This document shows, in pieces, positions 25,280 through 35,765 of a stretch of 64,000 bases of DNA; the stretch's first letter is position 1; each line of letters starts with the position of its first letter. The stretch comes from Sulfurimonas sp. (GTDB lineage: Bacteria; Campylobacterota; Campylobacteria; Campylobacterales; Sulfurimonadaceae). The position numbers and the translations under genes were made by a program. The notes below the pieces were generated by a model that was not told the DNA's origin, searched no databases, and saw only the letters and a program-made list of their open reading frames with translations. Location: contig JAUZSC010000009.1 in assembly GCA_030949825.1 (NCBI GenBank), positions 35,896 through 99,895 on the forward strand, in the 5' to 3' direction.

Positions 25280-25395
25280 TAGTTTATTCTAGCATAATAT
25301 TTCATAATAACAAGAAATAAAAAATTAACTATGAAAATGATAAAACTTCAGGATTAAAAGGTGTCACGCTGCTTTAATGAGAGCTAAGTAAGTAT

Positions 25396-25421
25396 AAAAA
25401 GTAAAACAAGCCCGAAGGCTT
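25396..25421 (-). terminator. Rho-independent terminator of rpsU
   Basis: Minus strand AAGCC-TTCG-GGCTT-GTTTTACTTTTT. Confidence 0.75.
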
Positions 25422-25424
25422 ATC

Positions 25425-25638
25425 TTATAGGCGTGATTCGTAGCGTCTCATCATATAAAGACGCTTAAGCATTTTTTTTACGAGAAGCTATTTTGAATTT
25501 CTTGCGCTTTTCGGTTTCCGTTTCGTGGAAACGGCGAGCACGAGCTTCAGTAACGATTAAGTTACGGTCAGTCTGCTTCTTGAAACGGCGGTAAGATGCA
25601 TCAAAGTTATCATCTGAACGAAGTACTATTCCTGGCAT
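25425..25638 (-). CDS. rpsU: 30S ribosomal protein S21, frameshifted in an 8-T run (absent from ORF track)
   Basis: Minus strand [55 protein letters not shown], then after a 1-nt correction at 25472-25479 [15 protein letters not shown]. Confidence 0.93.
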
Positions 25639-25830
25639 ATCACATCACCCACTTTCTTTAAAAATTTGTCGAGTTGGAATTATAGCTGAAACTACTTTTT
25701 AATTCAAATGAGTTCAATAGAACCACGAGTTAAAAGAATTTTTTCTTTATTTTCAAGCTTATTATAAAATGAATAACTTTGAAGGTTCATGTATTTCTCC
25801 GTGACAAGAGTATATCACGGAAATGTGAAC

Positions 25831-26025
25831 TTAAGCTTTTGTAGTACAGCCTGTATTGATTTTAAGTAAGCTATACAATGGACAAAATCCAAAAATCCCT
25901 GTTAGTAATGGAACTGCTCCAACTACTACTACAATTATATTGCCTGTAGCTACCCCGTAAACTATTAAAGCTATACCTGCTGAAACTCTTAATGCTCTGT
26001 CTAATGGTCCTGCGTTATAACACAT
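25831..26025 (-). CDS. DUF2892-type inner-membrane protein
   Basis: NAGPLDRALRVSAGIALIVYG...GIFGFCPLYSLLKINT. Confidence 0.85.
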   Translation of the reverse strand: MCYNAGPLDRALRVSAGIALIVYGVATGNIIVVVVGAVPLLTGIFGFCPLYSLLKINTGCTTKA

Positions 26026-26124
26026 ATTGAATCCTTTTTGATTTTGATGGTGTAATTATTCCGAAATTTAAAAGCTTTGTCTGCTACTTATGTTACACAA
26101 GGATTTTGTAGCTATAATAATTTT

Positions 26125-27783
26125 ATGATTACACAAGATTCCATAGAAGCCTTAAAAGCACGCCTTGATGTTGTTGATGTTGTAGGTTCGTATGTGGAAT
26201 TAAAAAAGGCAGGAGTGAATTATAAATCTCCTTGTCCTTTTCATGATGAAAAATCTCCTTCTTTTGTAGTAAGCCCTCAAAAACAGATTTATCATTGTTT
26301 TGGTTGCGGTGCTGGTGGAGATTCTGTAAAATTTGTTATGGAATATGAAAAACTAAACTACCCAGAAGCTCTTGAAAAACTTGCAGACTTCGCTAACTTT
26401 ACACTTAGTTATACAGATAACAAACATAACAAACCACGCTCACAAGTTATGGATAAACTTCAAGAATATTATAGTTCTTTACTTCCCTCAAAACAAACGG
26501 CAAGTGACTATGTAAAAGAACGGGGCATCTATGAGAGCAGTGTAGAAAAGTTTGGAATTGGTTACGCTCCTGATTCTAACACTTCGATAAACTATATAAA
26601 ATCACAAGGTTTCACCATACCTGAGTCAGTTGAGATGGGTGTTGTAGGCTCGGATTCAGGTCGTAACTTCGCAAGGTTTGTAGAGCGTGTTACCTTTCCG
26701 ATTCATTCAGCGAGTGGTGCTATTGTGGGTTTTGGTGGACGGACAATTACGGGACATCAAGCAAAGTATATAAACTCACCCGAAACTCCATTTTTTAATA
26801 AATCGCGTTTACTCTATGCCTACCATCATGCACGGCAATCACTTTACAAACAAAGTGAAATCATTATAACCGAGGGTTATCTCGATGTTATTATGTTGCA
26901 TCAAGCAGGTTTTACAAATGCGGTGGCAACCTTGGGAACAGCACTCACAGTAGAGCATCTACCACTTTTAAGAAAAGGCGAACCTCGTGTTGTTATGGCA
27001 TACGATGGTGACAAGGCAGGGAAAAAGGCAGCACTCAAAGCATCGAGACTTTTAAGTGCTGGTGGTTTTTCGGGTGGTGTTGTTATCTTTGGAGATGGAC
27101 TTGATCCTGCAGACATGGTTAAAGAGGGTCGAACTGAAGAGTTAGCATCTATGTTTAGAGAAACAAAACCATTTATAGAGTTTGTTTTAGATGAGATTTT
27201 ATCTTTGTATGATTTAAAAGACCCTAAGGCGAAAGAGTCATGCATGGGAGAAGGTCTTGCGTACTTAAAAACACTCTCACCTCTTTTACAAGAAGAATAC
27301 AAAACCTACCTAGCATCTCGTTTGGGTGGGCTTGGCGTAAGCCCATCACTTTTAAAAGTGACTTCAAACAAAGATGAAAACAAAAATGCTCCTCGTGTAC
27401 AAAAAAATACACATAAAGATATGTGGGAACTCTCCCTGATTAAAACAATGATAGAAAAACCACACTTTATCAACCAAGTGTTTGATGTACTAGACCCATC
27501 TATTTTAATGTTTCACTCTCAAGAACTTAACTTAGCCCTTGCGTCACATACAGATGCCCCAGAAATCATGGCAATACTTGTTGATGAAACGATTCCTATA
27601 CTCCAAGATGAGGACTCACTCAAATCAGAACTTCTTATTTTCTTAACAAAGCACTACGAAAGGGAACTAAAAAAGATAAATTTACAAATCCAGATGCCAT
27701 TTGAAGAAAAAGCTTTTTATATTCGAAGATTTCGTGGTAAAATAGCTAGATTAAAAAAAGGTGAACTCGTTTCATATTTATAA
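26125..27783 (+). CDS. dnaG: DNA primase
   Basis: CPFHDEKSPSFVVSPQKQIYHCFGCGAGGDSVKFVM zinc motif; ITEGYLDVIMLHQAGF, AYDGDKAGKKAA Toprim. Likely start is the internal Met at 26125. Confidence 0.97.
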   Translation: MITQDSIEALKARLDVVDVVGSYVELKKAGVNYKSPCPFHDEKSPSFVVSPQKQIYHCFGCGAGGDSVKFVMEYEKLNYPEALEKLADFANFTLSYTDNKHNKPRSQVMDKLQEYYSSLLPSKQTASDYVKERGIYESSVEKFGIGYAPDSNTSINYIKSQGFTIPESVEMGVVGSDSGRNFARFVERVTFPIHSASGAIVGFGGRTITGHQAKYINSPETPFFNKSRLLYAYHHARQSLYKQSEIIITEGYLDVIMLHQAGFTNAVATLGTALTVEHLPLLRKGEPRVVMAYDGDKAGKKAALKASRLLSAGGFSGGVVIFGDGLDPADMVKEGRTEELASMFRETKPFIEFVLDEILSLYDLKDPKAKESCMGEGLAYLKTLSPLLQEEYKTYLASRLGGLGVSPSLLKVTSNKDENKNAPRVQKNTHKDMWELSLIKTMIEKPHFINQVFDVLDPSILMFHSQELNLALASHTDAPEIMAILVDETIPILQDEDSLKSELLIFLTKHYERELKKINLQIQMPFEEKAFYIRRFRGKIARLKKGELVSYL

Positions 27784-27799
27784 ACTGGGGGAATTAACA

Positions 27800-28219
27800 A
27801 TGGCAGGAATACATTTTTCATTTATAGATTTTAAACAACTACTTGCATTAAACATGGGTATAGCTGATAGACTTGATGAAAATAGAGCGGAGAGTTTTAC
27901 GCTTGTTTATTGTAGTTTTGAGGGCTTAGACCAAGAGGTGATAGATAACTCTCTTGCTAGTATTCTTCGTACATCAGATTCTATTGTAAACCATGGAAAA
28001 GACTACTTTTTTGTTCTTCCTTATACTGATAAATACGGAGCAGATATTGTCAAGAAACAATTTGATGAAGCATTTGCTAGATTTTTAAAATCTTTTATGC
28101 TTTCGTATCCAGCTGATGGGGAAAACCCTGCTGAACTTTTAGGCGCACTTCAAGATAGTGTGAGTTTTTTTCTTAAAGATGACCTGCATTGTTTAGATAG
28201 ATTCGCAAAAGTTATTTAG
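27800..28219 (+). CDS. Hypothetical protein
   Basis: Starts MAGIHFSFIDFKQLLALNMGIADRL after a GGGGGA Shine-Dalgarno-like site. Confidence 0.6.
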   Translation: MAGIHFSFIDFKQLLALNMGIADRLDENRAESFTLVYCSFEGLDQEVIDNSLASILRTSDSIVNHGKDYFFVLPYTDKYGADIVKKQFDEAFARFLKSFMLSYPADGENPAELLGALQDSVSFFLKDDLHCLDRFAKVI

Positions 28220-28454
28220 AACTCGTTTTATAAAAAGAGATAGCATCTGCTATCTTTTGTTCTTTATAAATCTTTTTATCACATACATATCTACACTTCA
28301 TTTTTTGATTTTTCATCGCTTTTTTATTGGCATCTCTTGCTTTAGTATCAAATACGCTTAGGTTGAAACGCGTTTCTTTTGGTGTATCAAAAGGGCTAAT
28401 CGCCAATAGGGATAGTGGAAAAATAATACATAATAATTTCTTCATACACTTCAT
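28212..28454 (-). CDS. Hypothetical small secreted protein
   Basis: Signal-like N-terminus MKCMKKLLCIIFPLSLLAISP; two Cys. Confidence 0.55.
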   Translation of the reverse strand: MKCMKKLLCIIFPLSLLAISPFDTPKETRFNLSVFDTKARDANKKAMKNQKMKCRYVCDKKIYKEQKIADAISFYKTSSK

Positions 28455-28512
28455 ATCGACAGTTTACCTTTTTAGTTTATAAAAATAGCTTTATGCACAT
28501 CAAATAAATATA

Positions 28513-28530
28513 TTGGAATGCTAAATGCTT
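28513..28530 (+). promoter_or_regulatory. Putative sigma-54 promoter upstream of the fliK operon
   Basis: TTGGAATGCTAAATGCTT: GG(28515-16)-N10-GC(28527-28). Confidence 0.6.
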
Positions 28531-28579
28531 TATTTTAGAAAAACCCCGTTATAACAGGGGCTTAAAGTAGGAGTACAGG

Positions 28580-30046
28580 ATGATTTCATTAGATGTAAAA
28601 GCAGACTCAAAAGCATCATCACCTCTAGGATTAGGACTTGCTAAAGAAGCTGCAGAAGAATCGACTCTTTCTTTTTCGGCACTTTTAAGTGGGGCAAAAG
28701 ACTCGAAATTTTCTAAAGATACTAAAGGTATTCAAAATGGCTCTTTTGTAGTAGCGCTTGATCTCAAAGAAGAAGTTGCAGATACAAAGCTAGCAACAAA
28801 CAAAGACTCCTTACTTTCTCTTTTAAAAGGTGATAGTAAGATTGTAAGCGCAGATACTATAAAAACTATCAAAAAAGAAGATATTGATGCTTTAGAATTG
28901 AATCCAAAAGTAATACAAAATCTTAGCGTGGCTGAGGTAAAAACTTTGATATACGATGCAAAACAGTTTTTAAAACAAAAAATTATGCAAAGTGATGATT
29001 CTAAAATACTACAAGCCAAAGATTTACCAAAGACCTTAAAAGGTTTAAGCGATATGGCTAAAAGTCTTGGTATAGATATGAGTAAGATTACGCTTGAAGA
29101 AGTTAAAGTTAGTGCAAAAGAAGTTTTCAAGGCAGATGCCCAAGAGATTGTAGAGATTCAAGTTAAAGTACCAAAAAATAAAATAGCAAAAGTACAAACT
29201 GAACAAGAAGCAGTACAAGAGATAAAAGTAAAAGATACCATAAAAGAAGATGTGAAGCTTAACGACAAAAGAGTAGATATCCTTAAAGAAGTTAAAGCGA
29301 CACCTCTTTTTAAAGCTCAAGAAAAAACAGAACTAACAACAGAACAAATTGTACAAACTAAACAATTTAAAGTTGAAGAAAAAACACCAAAAACAAAGGC
29401 AGATGAAACATTAAAACTTCTTCTTCGAGGAGATAAACCAAGCCTAAGTGTTGGAAATACTACGGCTGATTTTTCTGTTGCAACAGCTAGAGTTATAGCA
29501 CCAACTGCAACAAGTGAGGCACAAAAATCTTTTGAGCAACTCCTTCGCGCTTCACCAGAAGAAAGTACTTCAAAAACAGATGGTCTCTCAACACACAAAG
29601 CAGATAGTTTTGAAGTAAAACTCAACGAAGCTAAGCAGATGATTAAGTATTTATCTGCTGATGTAAAAACGGCTATAGAAGATTATAAGTCACCATTTAC
29701 AAGAATTAAAGTACAACTTAATCCTCAACAGTTGGGTGAAGTAGATGTAACGATTGTGCAAAGAGGTAAAAATCTTCATGTAAATATTAGCTCAAACACA
29801 GCAGCTATTAACACTTTGGCGATGAATGCGAATGAGTTAAAAACACAATTAAATAATAATGGAATAAATAATGCTTCCTTAAACTTTAATAACAGTGAGC
29901 AACATAGCCAAGAGCAAAATTCTCAACAACAGCGAAACCGCCAAAATGAGCGTGACGCTGATGAAGAGTATAACTATTTTGAAACACAAGAACAAAATGA
30001 AGAGATTCTTAGCTCTTTAGAAATTGTAGTTCCAAACTACGCGTAA
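28580..30046 (+). CDS. fliK: Flagellar hook-length control protein FliK-like
   Basis: C-terminal RIKVQLNPQQLGEVDVTIVQRGKNLHVNISS; directly upstream of flgD. Confidence 0.88.
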   Translation: MISLDVKADSKASSPLGLGLAKEAAEESTLSFSALLSGAKDSKFSKDTKGIQNGSFVVALDLKEEVADTKLATNKDSLLSLLKGDSKIVSADTIKTIKKEDIDALELNPKVIQNLSVAEVKTLIYDAKQFLKQKIMQSDDSKILQAKDLPKTLKGLSDMAKSLGIDMSKITLEEVKVSAKEVFKADAQEIVEIQVKVPKNKIAKVQTEQEAVQEIKVKDTIKEDVKLNDKRVDILKEVKATPLFKAQEKTELTTEQIVQTKQFKVEEKTPKTKADETLKLLLRGDKPSLSVGNTTADFSVATARVIAPTATSEAQKSFEQLLRASPEESTSKTDGLSTHKADSFEVKLNEAKQMIKYLSADVKTAIEDYKSPFTRIKVQLNPQQLGEVDVTIVQRGKNLHVNISSNTAAINTLAMNANELKTQLNNNGINNASLNFNNSEQHSQEQNSQQQRNRQNERDADEEYNYFETQEQNEEILSSLEIVVPNYA

Positions 30047-30056
30047 AGGACATAAA

Positions 30057-30755
30057 ATGGGTATTACATCAACAGGCTTAAATGCCGCGACAAATCCAGA
30101 AACAGTAGCTTCGACGAATGTTCAAGATAAAACTAAATTAGGTAAAGATGACTTTATGACTTTACTTTTAGTACAGCTACAACATCAAGATCCAACGGAA
30201 CCAATGGATAGTGGAGCGATTTTAACGCAGACCTCAGAACTAGCAGCTTTAGAGGCAAGTTCAAATACAAATACAGCACTCGAAGAGTTGTCCGCATCTT
30301 TACAAAGTTCTCAAGATTTTGGAATCACTTCAGCTATAGGAAAACGAGCAGATCTAGGAAGTGATGCAATATCTCACGATGAAGGGACAACAAGCTCATT
30401 TGAAATGTATTTCTCCGAAGATGTAGCATCTGGAACAATAGAAATATCTGATTTTGAAGGCAATATAGTATCGACTATGAATATCCAAGATCAAGAAGAT
30501 GTAAATGGTAATGTACTAAGTCAAAGAGATGCTGGTGTGTATCAGTTTGACTGGGATGGATTAGGATTAGATGGTGCAGCGGTTGAAAGTGGTATTTATC
30601 GAGTAAATGCTAAATATGTTAATGCAGCCGGTGATTCACAAACAAGTAGAATAGGAGCCTATCCAATAGAATCAGTACGGTTTGAAAATGGAGAAACTTT
30701 TGTAAAAGTTGGTTCAAGTTATGTTCCATTAGCAGATATAGTCGAAATCTATTAA
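30057..30755 (+). CDS. flgD: Flagellar hook assembly protein FlgD
   Basis: LGKDDFMTLLLVQLQHQDPTEPMDSGAILTQTSELAALE. Confidence 0.93.
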   Translation: MGITSTGLNAATNPETVASTNVQDKTKLGKDDFMTLLLVQLQHQDPTEPMDSGAILTQTSELAALEASSNTNTALEELSASLQSSQDFGITSAIGKRADLGSDAISHDEGTTSSFEMYFSEDVASGTIEISDFEGNIVSTMNIQDQEDVNGNVLSQRDAGVYQFDWDGLGLDGAAVESGIYRVNAKYVNAAGDSQTSRIGAYPIESVRFENGETFVKVGSSYVPLADIVEIY

Positions 30756-30766
30756 AAGGATATATT

Positions 30767-32023
30767 ATGATGTCTCAAGCTTTTTATACAGGAATTTCTG
30801 GAATTAGAAGTAATCAGTATGCTATTGATGTAGTATCGAATAATATGGCAAATGTTAGTACCGTTGGTTTTCGTGGTTCAAACTATGAATTTGCTTCTCT
30901 TTTTGAAGAACAACTTTCAACCGCTACAAGTGTGGCATCTAGCAGCATAGGTCTTGGCTCAAGACTCCAAGCAACATCTATGGTAGATGGACAAGGAGTC
31001 CTGCAACTTACAGATAGAAGTACAGATTTAGCTATTCTTGGTGATGGCTGGTTTGGCATACAAGGTGAGGGTGATCCCGTATACACAAGAGACGGAGCTT
31101 TTACCTTTGATGCAAATGATGATTTAGTTTCACTTGATGGTTTGCATGTACTAGGAACACTTGGCGGAAACATTAGCGATAATGATGTTCTAACTTCTAC
31201 AATCGATGAAATTCCTCTGGGTCCTATAGCTTCACAAGAAAAGTTAAAATTTCCTAAATCATTAACATTTCCTCCTGTTGCAACAAGTCTTGCAACTTTT
31301 AGTGGAAACCTAGGAAATCTTGATGAAGTTCGTACTATGAGTGCTGGTGTTGTGGACTCGCAGAGTAATAAAAATGAACTTAAGCTTACTTTTACACGAA
31401 CTGTACCTCAAGTATTACCAGGAAGTCAATGGGATGTAGTTGCAACAACTGAAACATTAGATGGAAATACAATTTATGATACAAAAAATGGGCAAGCTTT
31501 GTTTGGTGCTTCTGGCGATTTAATCTCAAGTACATTAACAAGTATAGACAATAATGGAACAAATCTAGAAATTGATTTAGGTTCAGGTTTTGATGGTGTT
31601 GTAGCATTGAGTAATACTGATGTTTATGCTTCAAGTTCGGCAAATGGAACTATTGGTGGAGATTTACGAGGCTACTCTATTAACAAAAATGGAGAAGTTA
31701 TAGCAACATTTACAAATGGCGCACAAAGTAGTGTTGGTAAAATTGCAATATACCATTTCCAAAATGAACAAGGTTTAACGCGTTTAAATGGCTCTAAATT
31801 TCAAGCAAGTCAAAATAGTGGTGAGCCACTTTTTTATACAGATGCTGCAGGTAATAACATTATAGGAACAGATCTCACAAACTTTAATCTTGAAGGTTCA
31901 AATATTGATTTATCATACGGTCTTACTGATCTTATTATTTTACAAAGATCATACGACGCGAATTCTAAGTCTATCACGACAGCTGATCAGATGATGCAAA
32001 AAGCCCTCAGCATGGATGCCTAA
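30767..32023 (+). CDS. flgE: Flagellar hook protein FlgE-like
   Basis: FYTGISGIRSNQYAIDVVSNNMANVSTVGFRGSN; C-terminal SYDANSKSITTADQMMQKAL. Confidence 0.88.
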   Translation: MMSQAFYTGISGIRSNQYAIDVVSNNMANVSTVGFRGSNYEFASLFEEQLSTATSVASSSIGLGSRLQATSMVDGQGVLQLTDRSTDLAILGDGWFGIQGEGDPVYTRDGAFTFDANDDLVSLDGLHVLGTLGGNISDNDVLTSTIDEIPLGPIASQEKLKFPKSLTFPPVATSLATFSGNLGNLDEVRTMSAGVVDSQSNKNELKLTFTRTVPQVLPGSQWDVVATTETLDGNTIYDTKNGQALFGASGDLISSTLTSIDNNGTNLEIDLGSGFDGVVALSNTDVYASSSANGTIGGDLRGYSINKNGEVIATFTNGAQSSVGKIAIYHFQNEQGLTRLNGSKFQASQNSGEPLFYTDAAGNNIIGTDLTNFNLEGSNIDLSYGLTDLIILQRSYDANSKSITTADQMMQKALSMDA

Positions 32024-32039
32024 ACAAGCCCTTAAATAA

Positions 32040-32057
32040 TTGGAACACTAAATGCTA
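32040..32057 (+). promoter_or_regulatory. Putative sigma-54 promoter upstream of the second flgE-like gene
   Basis: TTGGAACACTAAATGCTA: GG(32042-43)-N10-GC(32054-55), near-identical to the fliK site. Confidence 0.6.
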
Positions 32058-32123
32058 TATATCTATTAGATATGAGAAGTAAATTCTCTTAGATTTTCAA
32101 GCAAACCAATTAAAGGATATAAG

Positions 32124-34259
32124 ATGTTAAAATCACTATTTTCCGGTGTAGCCGGACTACAATCGCACCAAGTTGCGATGGATATAGAATCAAACAATAT
32201 TGCAAATGTTAATACTACGGGTTTTAAATATTCTCGTGCTAACTTTTCAGACCTCTTAGCCCAAACAAAGTCTATCGCAACAGCGCCTCAAGGTGCTCTT
32301 GGTGGTAAAAATGCGGTTCAGATTGGTCTTGGTTCTACTGTAAGCTCAACAACAAGAATCTTTTCACAAGGTTCAATCCAAAATTCAGATAAAAATACAG
32401 ATGTTGCCATTCAAGGTGATGGATTTTTTATCATCTCACCTGATGGTGGGAACACATACAAATACACCCGTGCAGGAGATTTCAAATTTGATGCAGGTGG
32501 AAATTTTGTAGATAACAATGGTTTTATTGCACAAGGTTGGTTAAGGGATAAAGAAACAGGAAAGGTAGATTCTACAGCACCAATTACAAATATTAATATT
32601 GCCCCAGGACTTACAACTCCTGCGCAACCTTCAAGTGAAGTTGTTCTAAAAGCAAACCTAAATTCTGGACCACTTGTTCAGAGTTTTTCTCCTGCTTATC
32701 AAGTAAAAAGTGGAACACCCCCTGTTTTACCAATTCAGCCAGCATTGGATGCAAATGGTAATGCGATAGCTTCAGGTAATGTTGGTGTAATGTTTAACGA
32801 AGTAGGGGAAGCTTTCTCTCTTCAAAAAGACCAAGGTGTTTGGGCTTCATTTGTTGATACAACGGTTACTGGTGGCGCGATTGTTGCAGCCGGTGCAGCA
32901 GAATTAGATATTACTTTTACACTCGATGATGGAACTACAAAGCAAATCACAACTTCAGGTGGTTTAGCTACAAACACTATAGATGAAAATGGCTTGAGAT
33001 ACACTTCGGCTATCAATGCTCAATCAGCTGTTACGGGAGTATCTGCAAGCTATGATATTGCAGCAAATACGATTACTTTAGTAAATTCAAATGCATCTGC
33101 TTCTGCATCACATAATATTAATATTAGTGCCGTTGGTAATACTAATAGTGGTTTAATAGTAGGAAGTACAACTACAGCTTACAGATACCAATACGATCCA
33201 GCGGGAACTTCAAAACTTGCAGGTTCAGATAAAACATTTACAACAATCGCAGACTTGCGTGAAGCGATGGAAGTTCAAGCGAATGCTGATGGTGGTGGAG
33301 CTACAAGTAATGTAGAAATTAGAGTAGATGCACAAGGAAAGATTGAAATAATCAATCCCGGTGGCTCAGCAAATGATTATGACATTAATCTAAAAATAAC
33401 AGCAATGAATGCTGGAAGTATCCCAGGTGGTGGAATCACAGAAAATGTGCGTTTTACAAGAAATATGGAAGCCTTAAATTCTGTTTTACCTGCGGGAAGT
33501 AGTGGTAAAGCTTTCTCACAAGCTTTTAATGCCGCGACGCATTCAAGTTCTATAGATATTTTTGATTCACTTGGCTCTAAACACACACTTAGAATGGAGT
33601 TTAGAAAAACAGCTCTTGATTTAACGACTGGTAGTACATGGGATTTATTAGTAAGCGTTCCTCAACCAGCAACGATTGATACAGTAGCTCCTACATATGA
33701 AAAAACAGGTTCTATCCGTTTTAACAATGATGGTTCACTCGCTACTTACAATCCACCAAATATTTCTTTTTCAGGAAACAATGGTTCAGCACCAGATCAA
33801 CAAGTAAGTTTAAGTTTTGGTACAGCAAATGCCTTTGATGGTATGACATCTTTTGATAATCCATCATCAACTTCGGGAATTTCTCAAGATGGTTTTACAG
33901 GTGGAGACTTAGTTGGAATTAGAATCGATCAGTCTGGTACTCTAGTAGGTTCATTTTCAAATGGTCGTTCTTTTGGACTTGCACAAATCGGTATGGCTAA
34001 GTTTACAAATAATGAAGGCCTCTCAACTGAGGGTGGAAATGTATACATTCAAACTGCCAATTCAGGTGATCCTATTATCGGTACAGCAGCAACAGCAGGA
34101 CGAGGGTTTATTCAGTCTTCAGCTCTTGAAGCATCAAATGTTGACCTTTCGCGAGCATTAACCCAGTTGATTATTATTCAGCGTGGTTTTCAAGCAAATG
34201 GTAAAACGATTACAACATCCGATCAGTTACTTCAGACTCTTATAGGGCTTAAAAATTAA
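32124..34259 (+). CDS. flgE: Flagellar hook protein FlgE
   Basis: LFSGVAGLQSHQVAMDIESNNIANVNTTGFKYSRANF; C-terminal RGFQANGKTITTSDQLLQTLIGLKN. Confidence 0.93.
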   Translation: MLKSLFSGVAGLQSHQVAMDIESNNIANVNTTGFKYSRANFSDLLAQTKSIATAPQGALGGKNAVQIGLGSTVSSTTRIFSQGSIQNSDKNTDVAIQGDGFFIISPDGGNTYKYTRAGDFKFDAGGNFVDNNGFIAQGWLRDKETGKVDSTAPITNINIAPGLTTPAQPSSEVVLKANLNSGPLVQSFSPAYQVKSGTPPVLPIQPALDANGNAIASGNVGVMFNEVGEAFSLQKDQGVWASFVDTTVTGGAIVAAGAAELDITFTLDDGTTKQITTSGGLATNTIDENGLRYTSAINAQSAVTGVSASYDIAANTITLVNSNASASASHNINISAVGNTNSGLIVGSTTTAYRYQYDPAGTSKLAGSDKTFTTIADLREAMEVQANADGGGATSNVEIRVDAQGKIEIINPGGSANDYDINLKITAMNAGSIPGGGITENVRFTRNMEALNSVLPAGSSGKAFSQAFNAATHSSSIDIFDSLGSKHTLRMEFRKTALDLTTGSTWDLLVSVPQPATIDTVAPTYEKTGSIRFNNDGSLATYNPPNISFSGNNGSAPDQQVSLSFGTANAFDGMTSFDNPSSTSGISQDGFTGGDLVGIRIDQSGTLVGSFSNGRSFGLAQIGMAKFTNNEGLSTEGGNVYIQTANSGDPIIGTAATAGRGFIQSSALEASNVDLSRALTQLIIIQRGFQANGKTITTSDQLLQTLIGLKN

Positions 34260-34432
34260 TGAAAGACTACTTTAAAGAAGTTGCAAAGGGTTTAATTGCC
34301 TTTGCAAATCTTTTTGCAGTTTTAGTATTTTTTAAAAGTGAAGATTGGCTAAGTGGATTTTATGTTATAATTGGCACATATATTTTTAGTGGAATTATCT
34401 ACTATGTTTTAGTAAAAAAGGATGTAACATGA
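34259..34432 (+). CDS. Small membrane protein (57 aa)
   Basis: MKDYFKEVAKGLIAFANLFAVLVFFKSEDWLSGFYVIIGTYIFSGIIYYVLVKKDVT; start overlaps the flgE stop. Confidence 0.6.
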   Translation: MKDYFKEVAKGLIAFANLFAVLVFFKSEDWLSGFYVIIGTYIFSGIIYYVLVKKDVT

Positions 34433-34533
34433 CAGAAGCAGCGCAAGTTTGGAGTATATTAATGCTTATCTCCTCAGGGGCTTTACTTACTTACCATTAT
34501 TTTAAAACGAAAAAGACTTCAAATCATCACTAA
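34429..34533 (+). CDS. Very small membrane protein (34 aa)
   Basis: MTEAAQVWSILMLISSGALLTYHYFKTKKTSNHH; ATGA overlap with the previous ORF. Confidence 0.5.
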   Translation: MTEAAQVWSILMLISSGALLTYHYFKTKKTSNHH

Positions 34534-34582
34534 ATAACTTTTACGATATAATTTCTTTACTATAAATAAAGGAATTATACTT

Positions 34583-35746
34583 ATGCTATTCTCCGCTCCA
34601 CTCAAATCAAACTCAAAAAAAATTATGTTACTCGGTTCAGGTGAACTAGGAAAAGAAGTAATCATTGAAGCACAACGCTTAGGTTTAGAAACTATTGCGG
34701 TTGACAGATATGAAAATGCTCCTGCTCATCATGTGGCACATAGAAGTTATGTTGTAAATATGCAAGACAAAGACGCTCTTTTAGAAGTTATTCGTCGTGA
34801 AAAACCTGATTATATTTTACCTGAGATAGAAGCTATTTCTATCGATGCTTTGTTTGAAGCTGAAAAAGAGGGTTTTAATATTATTCCAAATGCCCAAGCA
34901 GTTTCTAAAACGATGAACCGTAAAAATATTCGTACTTTCGCGGCTGAAGAACTAGGTTTAAAAACAGGTCCTTATAAATTTGTAAGAAGTGAAGAAGAGA
35001 TGCTAAAAGCAGCGCGTGAGTTAGGCTTCCCTTGTGTTATAAAACCTGTTATGTCTTCTTCTGGTCATGGTCAATCTATTGCAAAAAGTGAGAGTGATAT
35101 TCCTTCTTCATGGGAGACAGCAAAAGAAGCACGGGGAGATGCCAGTGAGTTAATCGTTGAAGCCTTTGTTGATTTTGATTATGAGATAACAATACTGACA
35201 GTTAGAAACGGAAAAGAAACTGTATTTTGTGAGCCAATAGGGCATGAACAAAGAGATGGTGATTATGTATTTTCTTGGCAACCAATGGCTATGAGTGAAG
35301 TAGCATTAAAAAAAGCGCAAGTAATGGCAAAAACTGTAACAGATGGTCTTGGAGGGCAGGGTCTTTTTGGTGTTGAGCTTTTTGTTAAAGGCGATGAGGT
35401 TTATTTCTCAGAGCTTTCACCGCGTCCACACGACACAGGGATGGTAACACTCATTACCCAATCTCAAAGTGAATTTGCCTTGCATCTGCGTGCTGTTTTA
35501 GGTCTTCCTTTAGGTTTTACATTTTATGGTTCTGGTGCATCTGCTGCATTTAAGTCAGATGCGCATAACTACGCACCTCTTGTAGATGTAGATGACTCTT
35601 TGTTTAGTGCTAATAGCTTTGTGCGAGTGTTCTCAAAACCAGAGGCACACAAAGGAAGAAGACTAGCAGTTGCCCTTGTTTTTGATGAGGTAGAAAAAGC
35701 CTTAGAAAAATCTCGTGAACTCATTAAAAAAATAAAAGACGCTTAA
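34583..35746 (+). CDS. purT: Formate-dependent phosphoribosylglycinamide formyltransferase
   Basis: [43 protein letters not shown]. Confidence 0.95.
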   Translation: MLFSAPLKSNSKKIMLLGSGELGKEVIIEAQRLGLETIAVDRYENAPAHHVAHRSYVVNMQDKDALLEVIRREKPDYILPEIEAISIDALFEAEKEGFNIIPNAQAVSKTMNRKNIRTFAAEELGLKTGPYKFVRSEEEMLKAARELGFPCVIKPVMSSSGHGQSIAKSESDIPSSWETAKEARGDASELIVEAFVDFDYEITILTVRNGKETVFCEPIGHEQRDGDYVFSWQPMAMSEVALKKAQVMAKTVTDGLGGQGLFGVELFVKGDEVYFSELSPRPHDTGMVTLITQSQSEFALHLRAVLGLPLGFTFYGSGASAAFKSDAHNYAPLVDVDDSLFSANSFVRVFSKPEAHKGRRLAVALVFDEVEKALEKSRELIKKIKDA

Positions 35747-35765
35747 GTTAAGGATTCGTAATTAA

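Noticed and set aside
31392-31643. Antisense ORF in flgE (83 aa, Leu/His/Gln-rich)
   Set aside because: Low-complexity shadow ORF within a clear hook gene
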